Origin: Sphingomonas radiodurans | Lineage (GTDB): Bacteria > Pseudomonadota > Alphaproteobacteria > Sphingomonadales > Sphingomonadaceae | DNA length: 64,000 nucleotides | Assembly (NCBI RefSeq): GCF_020866845.1 | Contig: NZ_CP086594.1 | Coordinates: forward strand, 1,426,001-1,490,000 | Reading direction: 5' to 3' | Shown: positions 46,586 to 56,725 of the stretch, piece after piece | Numbering within the stretch: the first letter of the stretch is position 1 | Layout of the letters: the number at the start of each line of letters is the position of its first letter | Position numbers and translations under genes: made by a program | The notes under the pieces: model-generated | The model's database searches: none | The model's input: the letters and a program-made list of their open reading frames with translations, nothing else | Told to the model about the DNA's origin: nothing

Positions 46586-47830
46586 TCAGGATGCCGCGGG
46601 GACTTCTCGGAAACCGCCGTCGAGCAGGAAGCGACGCACGCTCGGATCGTTGCTGAGCCCAGCCGCGGTTTGCGCCGCGCGCTCCGCTGCACCCTCGTCG
46701 CCGGCAAGCCAGCAAATCCGCGCTTGGGCGGCCCACCACGGCTGGTACGCGCCAGCGCCGGCGATTGCGTACAATTGCGCGAGGCCGGCAGCGTGATCGC
46801 CGTTCTCGGCATGTGCGACGGCACGCGCGACCAGCACGCCAGTCGTCGGCGCGAAGGATGCGAGCATGTCGTACAAGCCGGCGAGCGGCGCGGTGAAGCG
46901 TTCGCCGGTCAGCCGCTGGTGCGCGTGGAGCGACTGGATCGCCGCCTCGGTCTGGAAGCGGCCGGGCTGCGCGTGCTGCGATGCGCGACGCAGCAGCGCC
47001 TCGGCTTCGCGCACCATCTCCCGCGACCAGCGCGCCGTATCCTGGCGATGCAGCGGCACATAGCGTCCGTCGGCATCGCGGCGCGCGGCGCGGCGCGATT
47101 CGCAGTGCAGCATCAGCGACAGGAGGCCCATCACCTCGGGATCGTCGGGCAGCAGGTCGCCGAGCAGGCGCGCAAGCCAGATCGCCTCCGAGGTGAGCCC
47201 GGCAAGCTTGTCGTCCGCCCCGGTCACGTCCTCCCACGCGGTGCCATAGGCCGCATACACCGCCGCCAGCACGCCGCCGATCCGGGTGCGCGCCTCGGCC
47301 GGCTCGGGGATGGCAAAGGCGATCCCGGCATCGCGGATCTTGCGCTTGGCGCGGACCAGCCGCTGGCCCATCGTCGCGCTCGACACGAGGAAGCTCGCAG
47401 CGATCCGCGCGGCGTCGAGCCCGAGCACGGTCTGCAGCATCAGCGGCGCCTGCGCCTCGATCTCGATCGCCGGGTGCGCGCACACGAACATCAGCGCGAG
47501 GCGCTGATCGCCGAACGGCGCTTCGACCGCCGCCTCGCGCTCGTCCTGCAACAGCCGCACCGCGCCGGCCGCCGCTTCGGCAGTGCGCCGTCGGCCCGCG
47601 GCATGCCCGATGCTACGCCGCGCGACAGTGAGCAGCCAAGCGATCGGGTTGGCCGGCGCCCCGTCGCGCGGCCATTGCGCGACCGCCGCTGCAAGCGCCT
47701 CGGCCAGCGCATCCTCAGCACCGGCGATGTCGCCGGTCCGCGCCGCGAGGATCGACAACAGCCGGCCATAGGAATCGCGCGCCGCAAGCTCCGCGTGATG
47801 CGCGGCGATGCGGCGCGCGTCGTTTACCAT
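46586..47830 (-). CDS. ECF42-type sigma factor with long C-terminal extension
   Basis: A 414-residue sigma factor. Region 2 is in the first ~80 residues (SYGRLLSILAARTGDIAGAEDALAEAL, then PANPIAWLLTVARR), region 4 follows at ~110-165 (APLMLQTVLGLDAARIAASFLVSS, RLVRAKRKIRDAGI). The remaining ~240 residues are the TPR-like helical extension typical of ECF42 factors (ARTRIGGVLAAVYAAYG, HAHQRLTGE, YDMLASFAPT). ECF42 genes are known to pair with DGPF/YCII genes instead of anti-sigma factors, which is what is found 10 bp upstream. Confidence 0.9.
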   Translation of the reverse strand: MVNDARRIAAHHAELAARDSYGRLLSILAARTGDIAGAEDALAEALAAAVAQWPRDGAPANPIAWLLTVARRSIGHAAGRRRTAEAAAGAVRLLQDEREAAVEAPFGDQRLALMFVCAHPAIEIEAQAPLMLQTVLGLDAARIAASFLVSSATMGQRLVRAKRKIRDAGIAFAIPEPAEARTRIGGVLAAVYAAYGTAWEDVTGADDKLAGLTSEAIWLARLLGDLLPDDPEVMGLLSLMLHCESRRAARRDADGRYVPLHRQDTARWSREMVREAEALLRRASQHAQPGRFQTEAAIQSLHAHQRLTGERFTAPLAGLYDMLASFAPTTGVLVARAVAHAENGDHAAGLAQLYAIAGAGAYQPWWAAQARICWLAGDEGAAERAAQTAAGLSNDPSVRRFLLDGGFREVPAAS

Positions 47831-47840
47831 TTAGGTGGCA

Positions 47841-48209
47841 TTAGTTCGTCGGCGCCGGCGGCGGCGGCATGACTGGGCGGATCTCGACCGACCCGGCGCT
47901 GACGCACGGCGCGCGCGCCGCCCATTCGAGCGCGCCATCGAGATAGGCGACATCGAGGATCACATAACCGCCCAGTATTTCCTTGGTATCGGTGAAGGGG
48001 CCGTCGACCACGTGGCGCTTGCCGTTCTCGACGCGGATCGTGGTGCTCACGTCAGGCGGTTGCAGCCCGTTCCCGCTCACCATCGCGCCGCTTTGCGCGA
48101 TCGCGCCCATATAAGCGGTCCAGCCGCCCCAATAAGCGTCGGCCTGCGCCGGATCGGTGCGCTTGCCCATCTCCTCGGGCGTCTCGTTGAACAGCAGCAT
48201 GTAATGCAC
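47841..48209 (-). CDS. YCII-related DGPF-domain protein
   Basis: A 122-residue dimeric alpha+beta-barrel-fold protein. The defining VVDGPFTDTKEILGGYVILD motif follows a start of MLLFNETPEEMGKRTDP type. The GTG at 48209 is chosen because AAGGA lies 7 nt upstream; an ATG at 48200 is close. It immediately precedes the ECF42 sigma gene on the same strand (10 bp), the classic pair in which the DGPF protein is thought to take part in control of the sigma factor. Biochemical role unknown. Confidence 0.88.
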   Translation of the reverse strand: MHYMLLFNETPEEMGKRTDPAQADAYWGGWTAYMGAIAQSGAMVSGNGLQPPDVSTTIRVENGKRHVVDGPFTDTKEILGGYVILDVAYLDGALEWAARAPCVSAGSVEIRPVMPPPPAPTN

Positions 48210-48315
48210 GGATGCGTCCTTCCCTGGCAGTGGCGAGCGACGTCGTGCCGCTCCGTTCCCATGTGCGGCGAGGCGCGCTGATTCAGACGAGTGACGCAGA
48301 ATTATCGCGCGAACA

Positions 48316-49896
48316 ATGGCGGCGACGGACGGGCGCGCTACATGCTCTCCAGTGACGATTCTCATCCCCGTGCTGGGCGACCAGCTCTCGTTCGATCTCT
48401 CCTCGCTAAACGGCGTCGATCCCGCCGACGCCGTGATCTTGATGATGGAGGTGGCCGACGAGACGACGTACGTCCGCCACCACAAGACCAAGCTGGTCTA
48501 TATCCTGTCGGCGATGCGGCATCATGCGGAAGCGTTGCGTGCGGCGGGGTGGCGCGTCGATTATGTCGCGCTGGACGATCCGGCGAACGAAGGCAGCTTC
48601 ACCGGCGAGATGGCGCGCGCGATCCAGCGGCATGCGCCGGACCGCATCATCGTGACCGAGGCGGGCGAGTGGCGCGTCGCGGCGATGCTCGACAGTTGGG
48701 AGACGCTGTTCGGCCTGCCGGTCGATATCCGCCCCGACACGCGCTTCCTTTGCTCGCATGGCGAGTTCGCCGCCTGGGCCGAGGGGCGCAAAACGCTGAC
48801 CATGGAGTTCTTCTATCGCATCATGCGCGTGAAGGCCGAATTGCTGCTCGACGATGGCAAGCCGACCGGCGGGCGTTGGAACTTCGACAAGGAGAATCGC
48901 AAGCCGGCGCGCGGCGATCTGCTGATGCCGCGCCCGCTTGCCTTTGCACCCGACGCGATCACGCAAGCGGTGATCGCGCTGGTCGAGCAGCGCTTCCGCA
49001 ACCATCCCGGCAGCCTCGACGGGTTCGACTATGCGGTGACGGCGCAGGATTCCGAGCGCCAGGCGGCGAGCTTCTTCAGCAATGCCTTGCCACAGTTCGG
49101 CGATTACGAGGATGCGATGCTGACCGGCGAGCGCCACCTGTGGCATTCGATCCTGTCGCCGTACATCAATTCGGGGCTGCTCGATCCGCTCGACCTGTGC
49201 CGCCGCGCCGAGGCCGAATATCGCGCCGGGCGGGCGCCGCTCAACTCGGTCGAAGGCTATATCCGCCAGATCATCGGCTGGCGCGAATATATGCGCGGCA
49301 TCTACTGGCGTGAGGGACCGGATTACGTCGACCGCAATTTCCTCGGCCACACCCGCGCGCTGCCCGGCTGGTACTGGACCGGCGAGACCGACATGCACTG
49401 CCTGCGCGAGACGCTGGGCCAGACGCTCGCGAGCGCGCACGCGCACCATATCCAGCGACTGATGGTGACGGGCAATTTCGCGCTGCTGATCGGGGCGGAC
49501 CCAAAGCAAGTCCACCAATGGTATCTCGAGGTCTATCTTGACGCCTATGAATGGGTCGAGCTGCCCAATACGCTGGGTATGAGCCAGTTCGGCGACGGCG
49601 GCCTGCTCGGCTCGAAGCCGTACATGTCGTCGGGCGCGTACATCAATCGCATGTCGGATTACTGCCGCGACTGCCGCTATGCCGTCGGCAAGCGCATCGG
49701 CGAGGACGCCTGCCCGTTCAACGCGCTGTACTGGGATTTCCTGGAGCGACATCGCGACAAGCTGGGCGACAACAACCGGCTCGCCATGCCGTATCGCACG
49801 TGGGACAAGATGGCGCCGGCGGATCAAGCGGCGACACGCGAGCAGGCGGCGGGCTTCCTGGCGACGCTCGATGCGAGCGGGGATGCGGGTTACTGA
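48316..49896 (+). CDS. FeS bacterial cryptochrome/photolyase (PhrB, (6-4) photolyase-like)
   Basis: A 526-residue protein of the deoxyribodipyrimidine photolyase-related group. The N-terminal alpha/beta domain starts at TILIPVLGDQLSFDL; the FAD domain holds ASAHAHHIQRLMVTGNFALL and MSQFGDGGLLGSKPYMSSG. A C-terminal cluster (YCRDCRYAVGKRIGEDACPF) with a further Cys upstream fits the [4Fe-4S] ligands of Agrobacterium PhrB. It likely repairs (6-4) photoproducts or senses blue light. The start could be the GTG at 48352, since the extra 12 residues lack character and neither site has a clear ribosome-binding sequence. Confidence 0.9.
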   Translation: MAATDGRATCSPVTILIPVLGDQLSFDLSSLNGVDPADAVILMMEVADETTYVRHHKTKLVYILSAMRHHAEALRAAGWRVDYVALDDPANEGSFTGEMARAIQRHAPDRIIVTEAGEWRVAAMLDSWETLFGLPVDIRPDTRFLCSHGEFAAWAEGRKTLTMEFFYRIMRVKAELLLDDGKPTGGRWNFDKENRKPARGDLLMPRPLAFAPDAITQAVIALVEQRFRNHPGSLDGFDYAVTAQDSERQAASFFSNALPQFGDYEDAMLTGERHLWHSILSPYINSGLLDPLDLCRRAEAEYRAGRAPLNSVEGYIRQIIGWREYMRGIYWREGPDYVDRNFLGHTRALPGWYWTGETDMHCLRETLGQTLASAHAHHIQRLMVTGNFALLIGADPKQVHQWYLEVYLDAYEWVELPNTLGMSQFGDGGLLGSKPYMSSGAYINRMSDYCRDCRYAVGKRIGEDACPFNALYWDFLERHRDKLGDNNRLAMPYRTWDKMAPADQAATREQAAGFLATLDASGDAGY

Positions 49897-49933
49897 CAAC
49901 AAGAACCGCGAGGGCGGACCAACGAGGGAGAGC

Positions 49934-50683
49934 ATGATGACCGAACCCCTGATCCTGCGCGAGGATCGCGCCGGCTGGACGATCCTGACGCTCAATCGCC
50001 CCGACAAGCTCAATGCGCTGACGGTGCCGCTTTTCCGCGAGCTGCGCGCGCATGTCGTGGCGCTGGCAAGCGACGATGCGATCGGCTGCGTCGTGCTGCG
50101 CGGCGCCGGGAAGTGCTTTTCCGCCGGCCATGACCTCGGCGACATCGCGAGCGGCGAGGACGTGCCCTCGCGCGGCTGGCACAGCGAGACACTGCGGATG
50201 ATGGAACGGCTGCGCAAGCCAGTGATCGCTGCGGTGCATGGCCATTGCTACACCGGGGCGCTTGAAGTCGCGCTGGCGTGCGACTTCATCATCGCAGCGG
50301 ACAGCGCGCGGTTCGGCGATACGCATGCCAAATGGGCGCTGACGCCAATCTGGGGGATGAGCCAGCGGCTGCCGCGGCGCGTCGGCACCGCGACCGCCAA
50401 GCGGCTGATGTTCACCGCCGACATGATCGACGCGGCCGAAGCGGTGCGCATTGGCCTCGCCGAATACATGGTCCCGGCGGCGGAGCTCGATGCCGAGATC
50501 GAGCGCATCGCCGCGCGGATCGTCGCCAATTCGGCGTTCAGCCACGCCGCGAACAAGCGGCTGCTCGAGGCGACCGATGGCGGCGCGCTCGATGCGGGGC
50601 TGCAGTGGGAAGTGATGGAGAACGAAGGCGTCGGCCCCGACATGCGCGATCGCATCGCGGCCTTTACGGGCAAGCGCGGCTGA
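49934..50683 (+). CDS. Enoyl-CoA hydratase/isomerase-family protein
   Basis: A 249-residue crotonase-fold protein. LNRPDKLNALTVPLF is the family start, FSAGHDL the first oxyanion-hole segment and VHGHCYTGALEVALACD the second with a possible catalytic Glu. The position of the second catalytic Glu is changed: HAKWALTPIWGMSQRLPRR replaces the usual PExxLGLxPGxGGT, so classical hydratase activity is doubtful. The ATG at 49934 follows GAGGGAG. It lies 37 bp after the photolyase gene on the same strand; the functional link is unclear. Confidence 0.85.
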   Translation: MMTEPLILREDRAGWTILTLNRPDKLNALTVPLFRELRAHVVALASDDAIGCVVLRGAGKCFSAGHDLGDIASGEDVPSRGWHSETLRMMERLRKPVIAAVHGHCYTGALEVALACDFIIAADSARFGDTHAKWALTPIWGMSQRLPRRVGTATAKRLMFTADMIDAAEAVRIGLAEYMVPAAELDAEIERIAARIVANSAFSHAANKRLLEATDGGALDAGLQWEVMENEGVGPDMRDRIAAFTGKRG

Positions 50684-50711
50684 TTTGGCAAAGACTTAGG
50701 CCGTCATCGCG

Positions 50712-50729
50712 GTGACCCGCAGCGGTCAC
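50712..50729. promoter_or_regulatory. Inverted repeat upstream of the TonB receptor gene
   Basis: GTGACC (50712-50717) and GGTCAC (50724-50729) form a perfect 6-bp inverted repeat around CGCAGC, in the 121-bp region before the TonB-dependent receptor start. It resembles a GntR- or TetR-like operator or a leader hairpin. No known riboswitch fold is recognised. Confidence 0.35.
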
Positions 50730-50804
50730 ATGGCTGTCGCCAAGCGGGACTAGCCGACCGGGCGTAGCAGCGGCACACCGCATACTCGTCCAAAGGGGTC
50801 GTCC

Positions 50805-53183
50805 ATGAAATGCCAGTCCGGCAGCGCGCTCGTCGCGCTCGTTTTCGCTTGTCTGCCAGCCGCCGCCTGGGCGCAGGCCACGTCGACTGCGGTCGATGTC
50901 GCGCCGACGGACGGCGAGCAGATCGTCGTCACCGGCACGCGCGAGCGCGCCCGGACGCAATATGACACGCTGGCGCCGGTCGACGTGCTGTCGTCGTCGG
51001 CGATCCAGTCGAGCGTGTCGGGCGATCTGAGCGACGTGCTGGCGCAGCTGCTGCCGTCGTTCAACGTGCAGCGTCTGCCCGCCGCCGACGGACAGGCGTT
51101 TGTACGCCCGGCGACGCTGCGCGGGCTTTCGGCGGATCAGACGCTCGTGCTGGTCAACGGCAAACGCTACCACCGCTCGGCGCTGCTCGGCACGCGCGGC
51201 GCGCAATCGGCGGACCTCGCGAGCATCCCCAGCGCGGGGATCGGCCGGGTCGAAGTGCTGCGCGACGGGGCGGCGGCGCAATATGGCTCGGATGCGATCG
51301 CCGGCGTGATCAACGTCATCCTCGATGATCGCCCGGGCATGGATGCCTGGGGTCAATTCTCGCAATATGACGAAGGCGACGGCAAGGAATATCAATGGGG
51401 CATGCGCGGCGGGCTGGCGCTCGGCGATCGCGGGTCGATCGTCTTCACCGGCCAGTATGACAAGCAGGAAGCGACCTCGCGCACGCGCCAGCGGCCCGAT
51501 GCGATCACCTTCCAGGCGAACAATCCGGGGCTGACGGTGCCCGATCCGGTCCAGCGCTGGGGCCAGCCCGATCAGTCGCGCGTCAGCGGCGCGGTGAACG
51601 CGCACTACGACCTGACCGATCAGGTGGCGGTCTACACGTTCGGCACGGCCCAGTCGGGCGAGGGCGTGACCGACTTCAACTGGCGCAACCCGGCCGATAC
51701 GACCAGCGTCTATCGCGCGAGCACGGCGTTTCCGGGCTTCACCTTCCGCTCGGTCTATCCGGCGGGGTTCACGCCCCGCTTCGGCACGCAGTTCAGCGAC
51801 TTCCAATCGGCCAGCGGGCTGCGCGGAGACCTGAGCGAGCGCTTGCACTATGATCTGAGCGCCTCGTTCGGGCGCAGCCGGATCGAATATACGTTGGACG
51901 AGAGCCTCAATGCTTCGCTCGGGCCGGCGAGCCCGACGCGCTTCTATCTCGGCCGCCTGGAGCAGCGCGAGTTCAACCTCAACGCCGACTTCACGTATCG
52001 CCTGCCAGTGTCGATCGGCGAGCCGATCAACATTGCCTTCGGCGCCGAGCGGCGCGTGGAGACCTATCAGGTGTCGCCGGGCGAGCCTGCGTCCTACGCC
52101 ATCGGTGCCGGCGCGGCGACGGGGCTCGCGCCCAATGCGAACGGCTTCCCGGGGTTCAGCCCCGTGCAGGCGGGCGACTGGGATCAGCGCAGCTATGCCG
52201 GCTATCTCGATCTCGAATGGAAGCCGGCCGAGCTGCTGACGCTGGGCGCGGCCGGGCGGTACGAGGATTTCTCGACCTTCGGCGGCACGTTCAACTACAA
52301 ATTGTCGGCGCGCATCGAGCCGATCCGCGGATTGGCGGCGCGCGGATCCTATTCCACCGGCTTCCGCGCGCCCACGCCGGCGCAGCTCAATACCCGCCAG
52401 GTGACGCAGGGGCTGAACGCCCAGCTGCAGGTGTTCAACCAGGGCCGCCTGTCACCGAGCGACCCGATCGCGCTCGCGCTCGGCGCCAAGCCGCTTACGC
52501 CGGAGGAATCGCGCGCGCTGACCGCCGGCCTCACCGCACAGAGCGATTTCGGGCTCAGCGCGAGCATCGATCTGTACCAGATCGACGTCGACGACCGCTT
52601 CAGCCAGTCCGCCAGCCAGACCGTGCCGGCGAACTTCGCCAACCCCGATCGCTTCACCGCCGTCACCTATTTCACCAACGATTTCGACACGCGCACGCGC
52701 GGCATCGATGCGGTGGTGAGCTATGCGCGCGGCGTTGGGCCGGGCCGCGCAAACCTCAGCCTCGCGTACAATTACAACCAGACGCGGGTGCGGAGCGGAA
52801 CGAGCGCCGCCATCGCCAACGCCACGCAGCGCCGCATCTTCGAGGAGCGGCTGCCGCAGCACAATGCCACCGGCACGCTCAACTATGATCTGGGGCCGGT
52901 CGGCTTGCTGATCCGCGGCCGCTATTACGGGCCGTGGACCGACGTGAGCACGCTGCCAACGGGCGATCCGTTCCAGCGCTTCGACGGGATCGCGCTGTTC
53001 GACGCCGCCGTCACGCTGGAGGTTTCGCGCAACGTATCGCTGCGGGTGGGCGCGGAGAATATCTTCGACACTTATCCCGACGAAGCGACCAACCAGGCCA
53101 ACCGCGGCCTGATCTATTCGCGCAACGCACCGTACGACACCGATGGCGCGCAATATTACGCTCGGCTAGGCCTGCGCTTCTGA
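50805..53183 (+). CDS. TonB-dependent outer-membrane receptor
   Basis: A 792-residue receptor with a signal peptide cleaved near AAAWAQA, a TonB-box-like IVVTGTRERA, a plug domain (~45-165: TLRGLSADQTLVLVNGKRYH, IGRVEVLRDGAAAQYGSDAI, AGVINVIL) and a 22-strand barrel ending in LRF with a terminal Phe. NIFDTYPDEA near the end is typical of the family. The plug VNGKRYHRSALLG and length are closest to receptors for large organic substrates rather than classic catecholate siderophores, but the ligand is unknown. Its stop overlaps the start of an exported PLP enzyme (TGATG), suggesting that the ligand is an amine or amino-acid derivative. Confidence 0.92.
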   Translation: MKCQSGSALVALVFACLPAAAWAQATSTAVDVAPTDGEQIVVTGTRERARTQYDTLAPVDVLSSSAIQSSVSGDLSDVLAQLLPSFNVQRLPAADGQAFVRPATLRGLSADQTLVLVNGKRYHRSALLGTRGAQSADLASIPSAGIGRVEVLRDGAAAQYGSDAIAGVINVILDDRPGMDAWGQFSQYDEGDGKEYQWGMRGGLALGDRGSIVFTGQYDKQEATSRTRQRPDAITFQANNPGLTVPDPVQRWGQPDQSRVSGAVNAHYDLTDQVAVYTFGTAQSGEGVTDFNWRNPADTTSVYRASTAFPGFTFRSVYPAGFTPRFGTQFSDFQSASGLRGDLSERLHYDLSASFGRSRIEYTLDESLNASLGPASPTRFYLGRLEQREFNLNADFTYRLPVSIGEPINIAFGAERRVETYQVSPGEPASYAIGAGAATGLAPNANGFPGFSPVQAGDWDQRSYAGYLDLEWKPAELLTLGAAGRYEDFSTFGGTFNYKLSARIEPIRGLAARGSYSTGFRAPTPAQLNTRQVTQGLNAQLQVFNQGRLSPSDPIALALGAKPLTPEESRALTAGLTAQSDFGLSASIDLYQIDVDDRFSQSASQTVPANFANPDRFTAVTYFTNDFDTRTRGIDAVVSYARGVGPGRANLSLAYNYNQTRVRSGTSAAIANATQRRIFEERLPQHNATGTLNYDLGPVGLLIRGRYYGPWTDVSTLPTGDPFQRFDGIALFDAAVTLEVSRNVSLRVGAENIFDTYPDEATNQANRGLIYSRNAPYDTDGAQYYARLGLRF

Positions 53184-54445
53184 TGCAGAAGATCAACCGA
53201 CGGATGATGTTGGCGGGCGGGCTCGCGTTCCCCGCCGCCGCCGGCGCTGCGCTCGCCCCCGGTGACGATGACGAGCGGTTCTGGAGCGCGATCGCGGCTG
53301 AGTATGCGCCGCCGGCGGGTGTGATCCAGCTCGAGAACGGCAATTGGGGCATGATGGCACGCCCGGTGCTGCAGGCGTACCAGGAGCTGGTGGCGCGCGT
53401 GAACCGCGACACCAGCTTCTACGCGCGGCGCGGCATGACGCGCGATCTGATGGCGGCGCGCGATCAGGCCGCCGCCGCAATGGGCGTGCCGGCGGACGAG
53501 ATCGCCTTCACGCGCAACGCGAGCGAAGCGCTCCGCGCGCTGATCCTCGGCTACAACCGGCTGACGCCGGGCGACGCCGTGCTGTACGCCGACCTCGATT
53601 ACGACGCCATGCAGACGTGCATGGAGAGCCTCGCCACGCAACGGCGCGCACGCGTGGTGCGCATCGCATTGCCCGAACCGGCGACGCGGCAGACGCTGAT
53701 CGACACTTATGTCGCGGCGATGGCGGCCAATCCGCGGCTGAAGTTGATCCTCCTCACGCACCTCAGCCACCGCACCGGCCTCGTCGTGCCGGTGCGCGAG
53801 ATCGCAGGCCTGGCGCGCGCACGCGGCATCGACGTGATCGTCGATGCGGCGCACAGCTGGGGCCAGCTCGACTTCACGTTGCGCGATCTCGATTGCGACT
53901 TCGTGGGCGTGAACGGCCATAAATGGCTGGGGGCGCCGCTGGGCGTCGCGTTCCTCCATATCCGCAAGGCCGCGCTCGATCGCATTGATCGCGATCCGCT
54001 GAACGAAGCGGGTGGGCACGACGGCATCCACACGCGGGTGCATCTTGGCACCTATGACTTCGCCGCCAGCCTGACGGTGCCCGCCGCGCTCGCCTTCCAG
54101 GCGCGGATCGGCTCGGCGCGCCGCGCCGCGCGCCTGCGGATGCTGCGCGATCGTTGGGTAACAGTGGCGCGCACGATCCCCGGCCTCGACGTGCTGACGC
54201 CCGACGATCCCACGATGCACGGCGCGATCACCAGTTTCCGTGTTCGCGGGATCACCGACAGCGCGCGCAATGCTCGCCTTGCGAAATGGCTGCTGGACGA
54301 GCGCGGGATCTTTACCGTGCAACGAGATGGCGTGGCTGGCGGTGCGTGCGTGCGCGTGACGCCGGCTGTCTATACGCGCGTGTCCGACGTAGATGCACTG
54401 GCCGCCGCCCTGCCTGGCCTAATGGGATTTTCCCGGACGATCTGA
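53183..54445 (+). CDS. Exported class V aminotransferase-fold PLP enzyme (isopenicillin N epimerase-like)
   Basis: A 420-residue fold-type I PLP protein with an N-terminal signal (INRRMMLAGGLAFPAAAGA) holding an RR pair like a Tat signal, so a folded, cofactor-loaded enzyme may be exported. The PLP pocket is seen as RNASEALRAL (phosphate loop), DAAHSWGQLDF (Asp-His) and GVNGHKWLGAPLG with the Schiff-base Lys. Known class V members act as aminotransferases, epimerases, desulfurases or C-S lyases; the activity here is unknown. It is translationally coupled to the TonB-dependent receptor upstream, so it may process what the receptor imports. Confidence 0.88.
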   Translation: MQKINRRMMLAGGLAFPAAAGAALAPGDDDERFWSAIAAEYAPPAGVIQLENGNWGMMARPVLQAYQELVARVNRDTSFYARRGMTRDLMAARDQAAAAMGVPADEIAFTRNASEALRALILGYNRLTPGDAVLYADLDYDAMQTCMESLATQRRARVVRIALPEPATRQTLIDTYVAAMAANPRLKLILLTHLSHRTGLVVPVREIAGLARARGIDVIVDAAHSWGQLDFTLRDLDCDFVGVNGHKWLGAPLGVAFLHIRKAALDRIDRDPLNEAGGHDGIHTRVHLGTYDFAASLTVPAALAFQARIGSARRAARLRMLRDRWVTVARTIPGLDVLTPDDPTMHGAITSFRVRGITDSARNARLAKWLLDERGIFTVQRDGVAGGACVRVTPAVYTRVSDVDALAAALPGLMGFSRTI

Positions 54446-54554
54446 TCCGGGCGATCGCGCTGCCCCGGTGGGCGTGATCCGGCCGCTTGCCATCGCGCCG
54501 ATTTGACCCGATGCCGATCGCCCGGTGAGGGAACCACCGGCCGGAGGAATGACG

Positions 54555-55654
54555 ATGCCCGATCCCACGCCCGCGCGCTTGCCCTGGCCGCCGACGACTG
54601 AGCCGGCCGGGGAGGAGCGCCTGGTGCTCGATGCGGATAGCAGCGGCACCGACGATCCGACGCTCGATCTGTCCGCTGCCGCACGGCACGGGGATACGCT
54701 GTTCCTCGGCAGTGACGAAGGCGTCTGCATCGATCGGCTGACGCGCGGCGAGGCCGGCACATGGTCGCGCCACCGCCGCTTCCCGCTCGATGCGATCCTC
54801 GATCTCGAAGCGTCGAGCGAGGCCGATATCGAGGGGCTGGCCGAAGAGGATGGATGGCTGTGGGTGCTGGGATCGCACGCACGGACGCGGCCGAAGATCG
54901 GCAAGAAGGGCGACGACCGGATCGACCTCGACGCCTTTGCGACCTTGAAGGACACGCGCCCGCGCTGCCTGCTCGCGCGACTGCCGCTGGCGCCCGACCC
55001 GCAAGCGGCGGGCACGATGCTGCCGGTGGGGCGCGACGGCGATCGCCGCGCCGGGATGCTGCGCCAGACGACACGCGGCAATCGACTGGCGCGGATGATG
55101 GCCGATAGCCCGCTGATCAAGCCGTTCACGCGGATCGCGGCGAAGGAGGGGGGCGTCGACCTTGAGGGGATCGCCGCCGCCGGCAACCGGATCGCGATCG
55201 GGATGCGCGGGCCGGTGATCCAGACCTATGCCGTGCTGCTCGAGCTGGAAATCGCCGTCAAGAAGTCGGGCCGCCTGACGATCACCGGGCCGCTGCACAA
55301 ACGGGTGCTCGAGCTCGACGGGCTAGGCATTCGCGACCTGAAGCGCGACGGGCGCGACCTGTTGATCCTCGCCGGGCCGACGACGGGGCTCGACGGGCCG
55401 TGCGGCGTCTATCGCTGGGCCGATTGGCTCGGCGATCCGCCCCGCGACGACACGATCGTCCGACGCCACCGGCCGGAGCGGATCATCGACCTGCCGTTCG
55501 GCCGCGGCGACGATCACCCCGAAGGGCTGGTGCTGCTGGACGGCGTTGACGGCGCGCGCGACCTGGTCGTGATCTGCGACGGGCCGGCGGCGGGGCGGAT
55601 CGATGCGGCGGCGCGCACCGTGCGGTGCGACCGGTTTCGCATACCGCCGGCGGG

Positions 55655-55658
<4 letters not shown>
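54555..55658 (+). CDS. DUF3616 family protein
   Basis: A 367-residue protein, probably a beta-propeller. Family features are LDLSAAARHGDTLFLGSDEG, EASSEADIEGLAEEDGWLWV, SHARTRPKIGKK, and GGVDLEGIAAAGNRIAIGMR near the middle, then FGRGDDHPEGLVLLDG. No signal peptide is seen. Function is unknown. The ATG at 54555 is chosen because GGAGGA (54543-54548) gives a 6-nt spacing; the ATG at 54549 abuts it. The stop shares the CTAG palindrome with the stop of the convergent aldo/keto reductase gene. Confidence 0.85.
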
Positions 55659-56635
<977 letters not shown>

Positions 56636-56725
56636 GGTTCGCCTCGCCTGATGGTCGCCCGCTGAACGTATGGACCGACTAGGCGGTTCAGGCGAGCCTC
56701 GGTATGCGGCGGGCTTGGTTGACGG

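Noticed and set aside
54529..54555. GGAAC followed by GACG, resembling an EcfG promoter, before the DUF3616 gene
   Set aside because: The -10 element does not match CGTT and the element lies so close to the start codon that no leader would remain.
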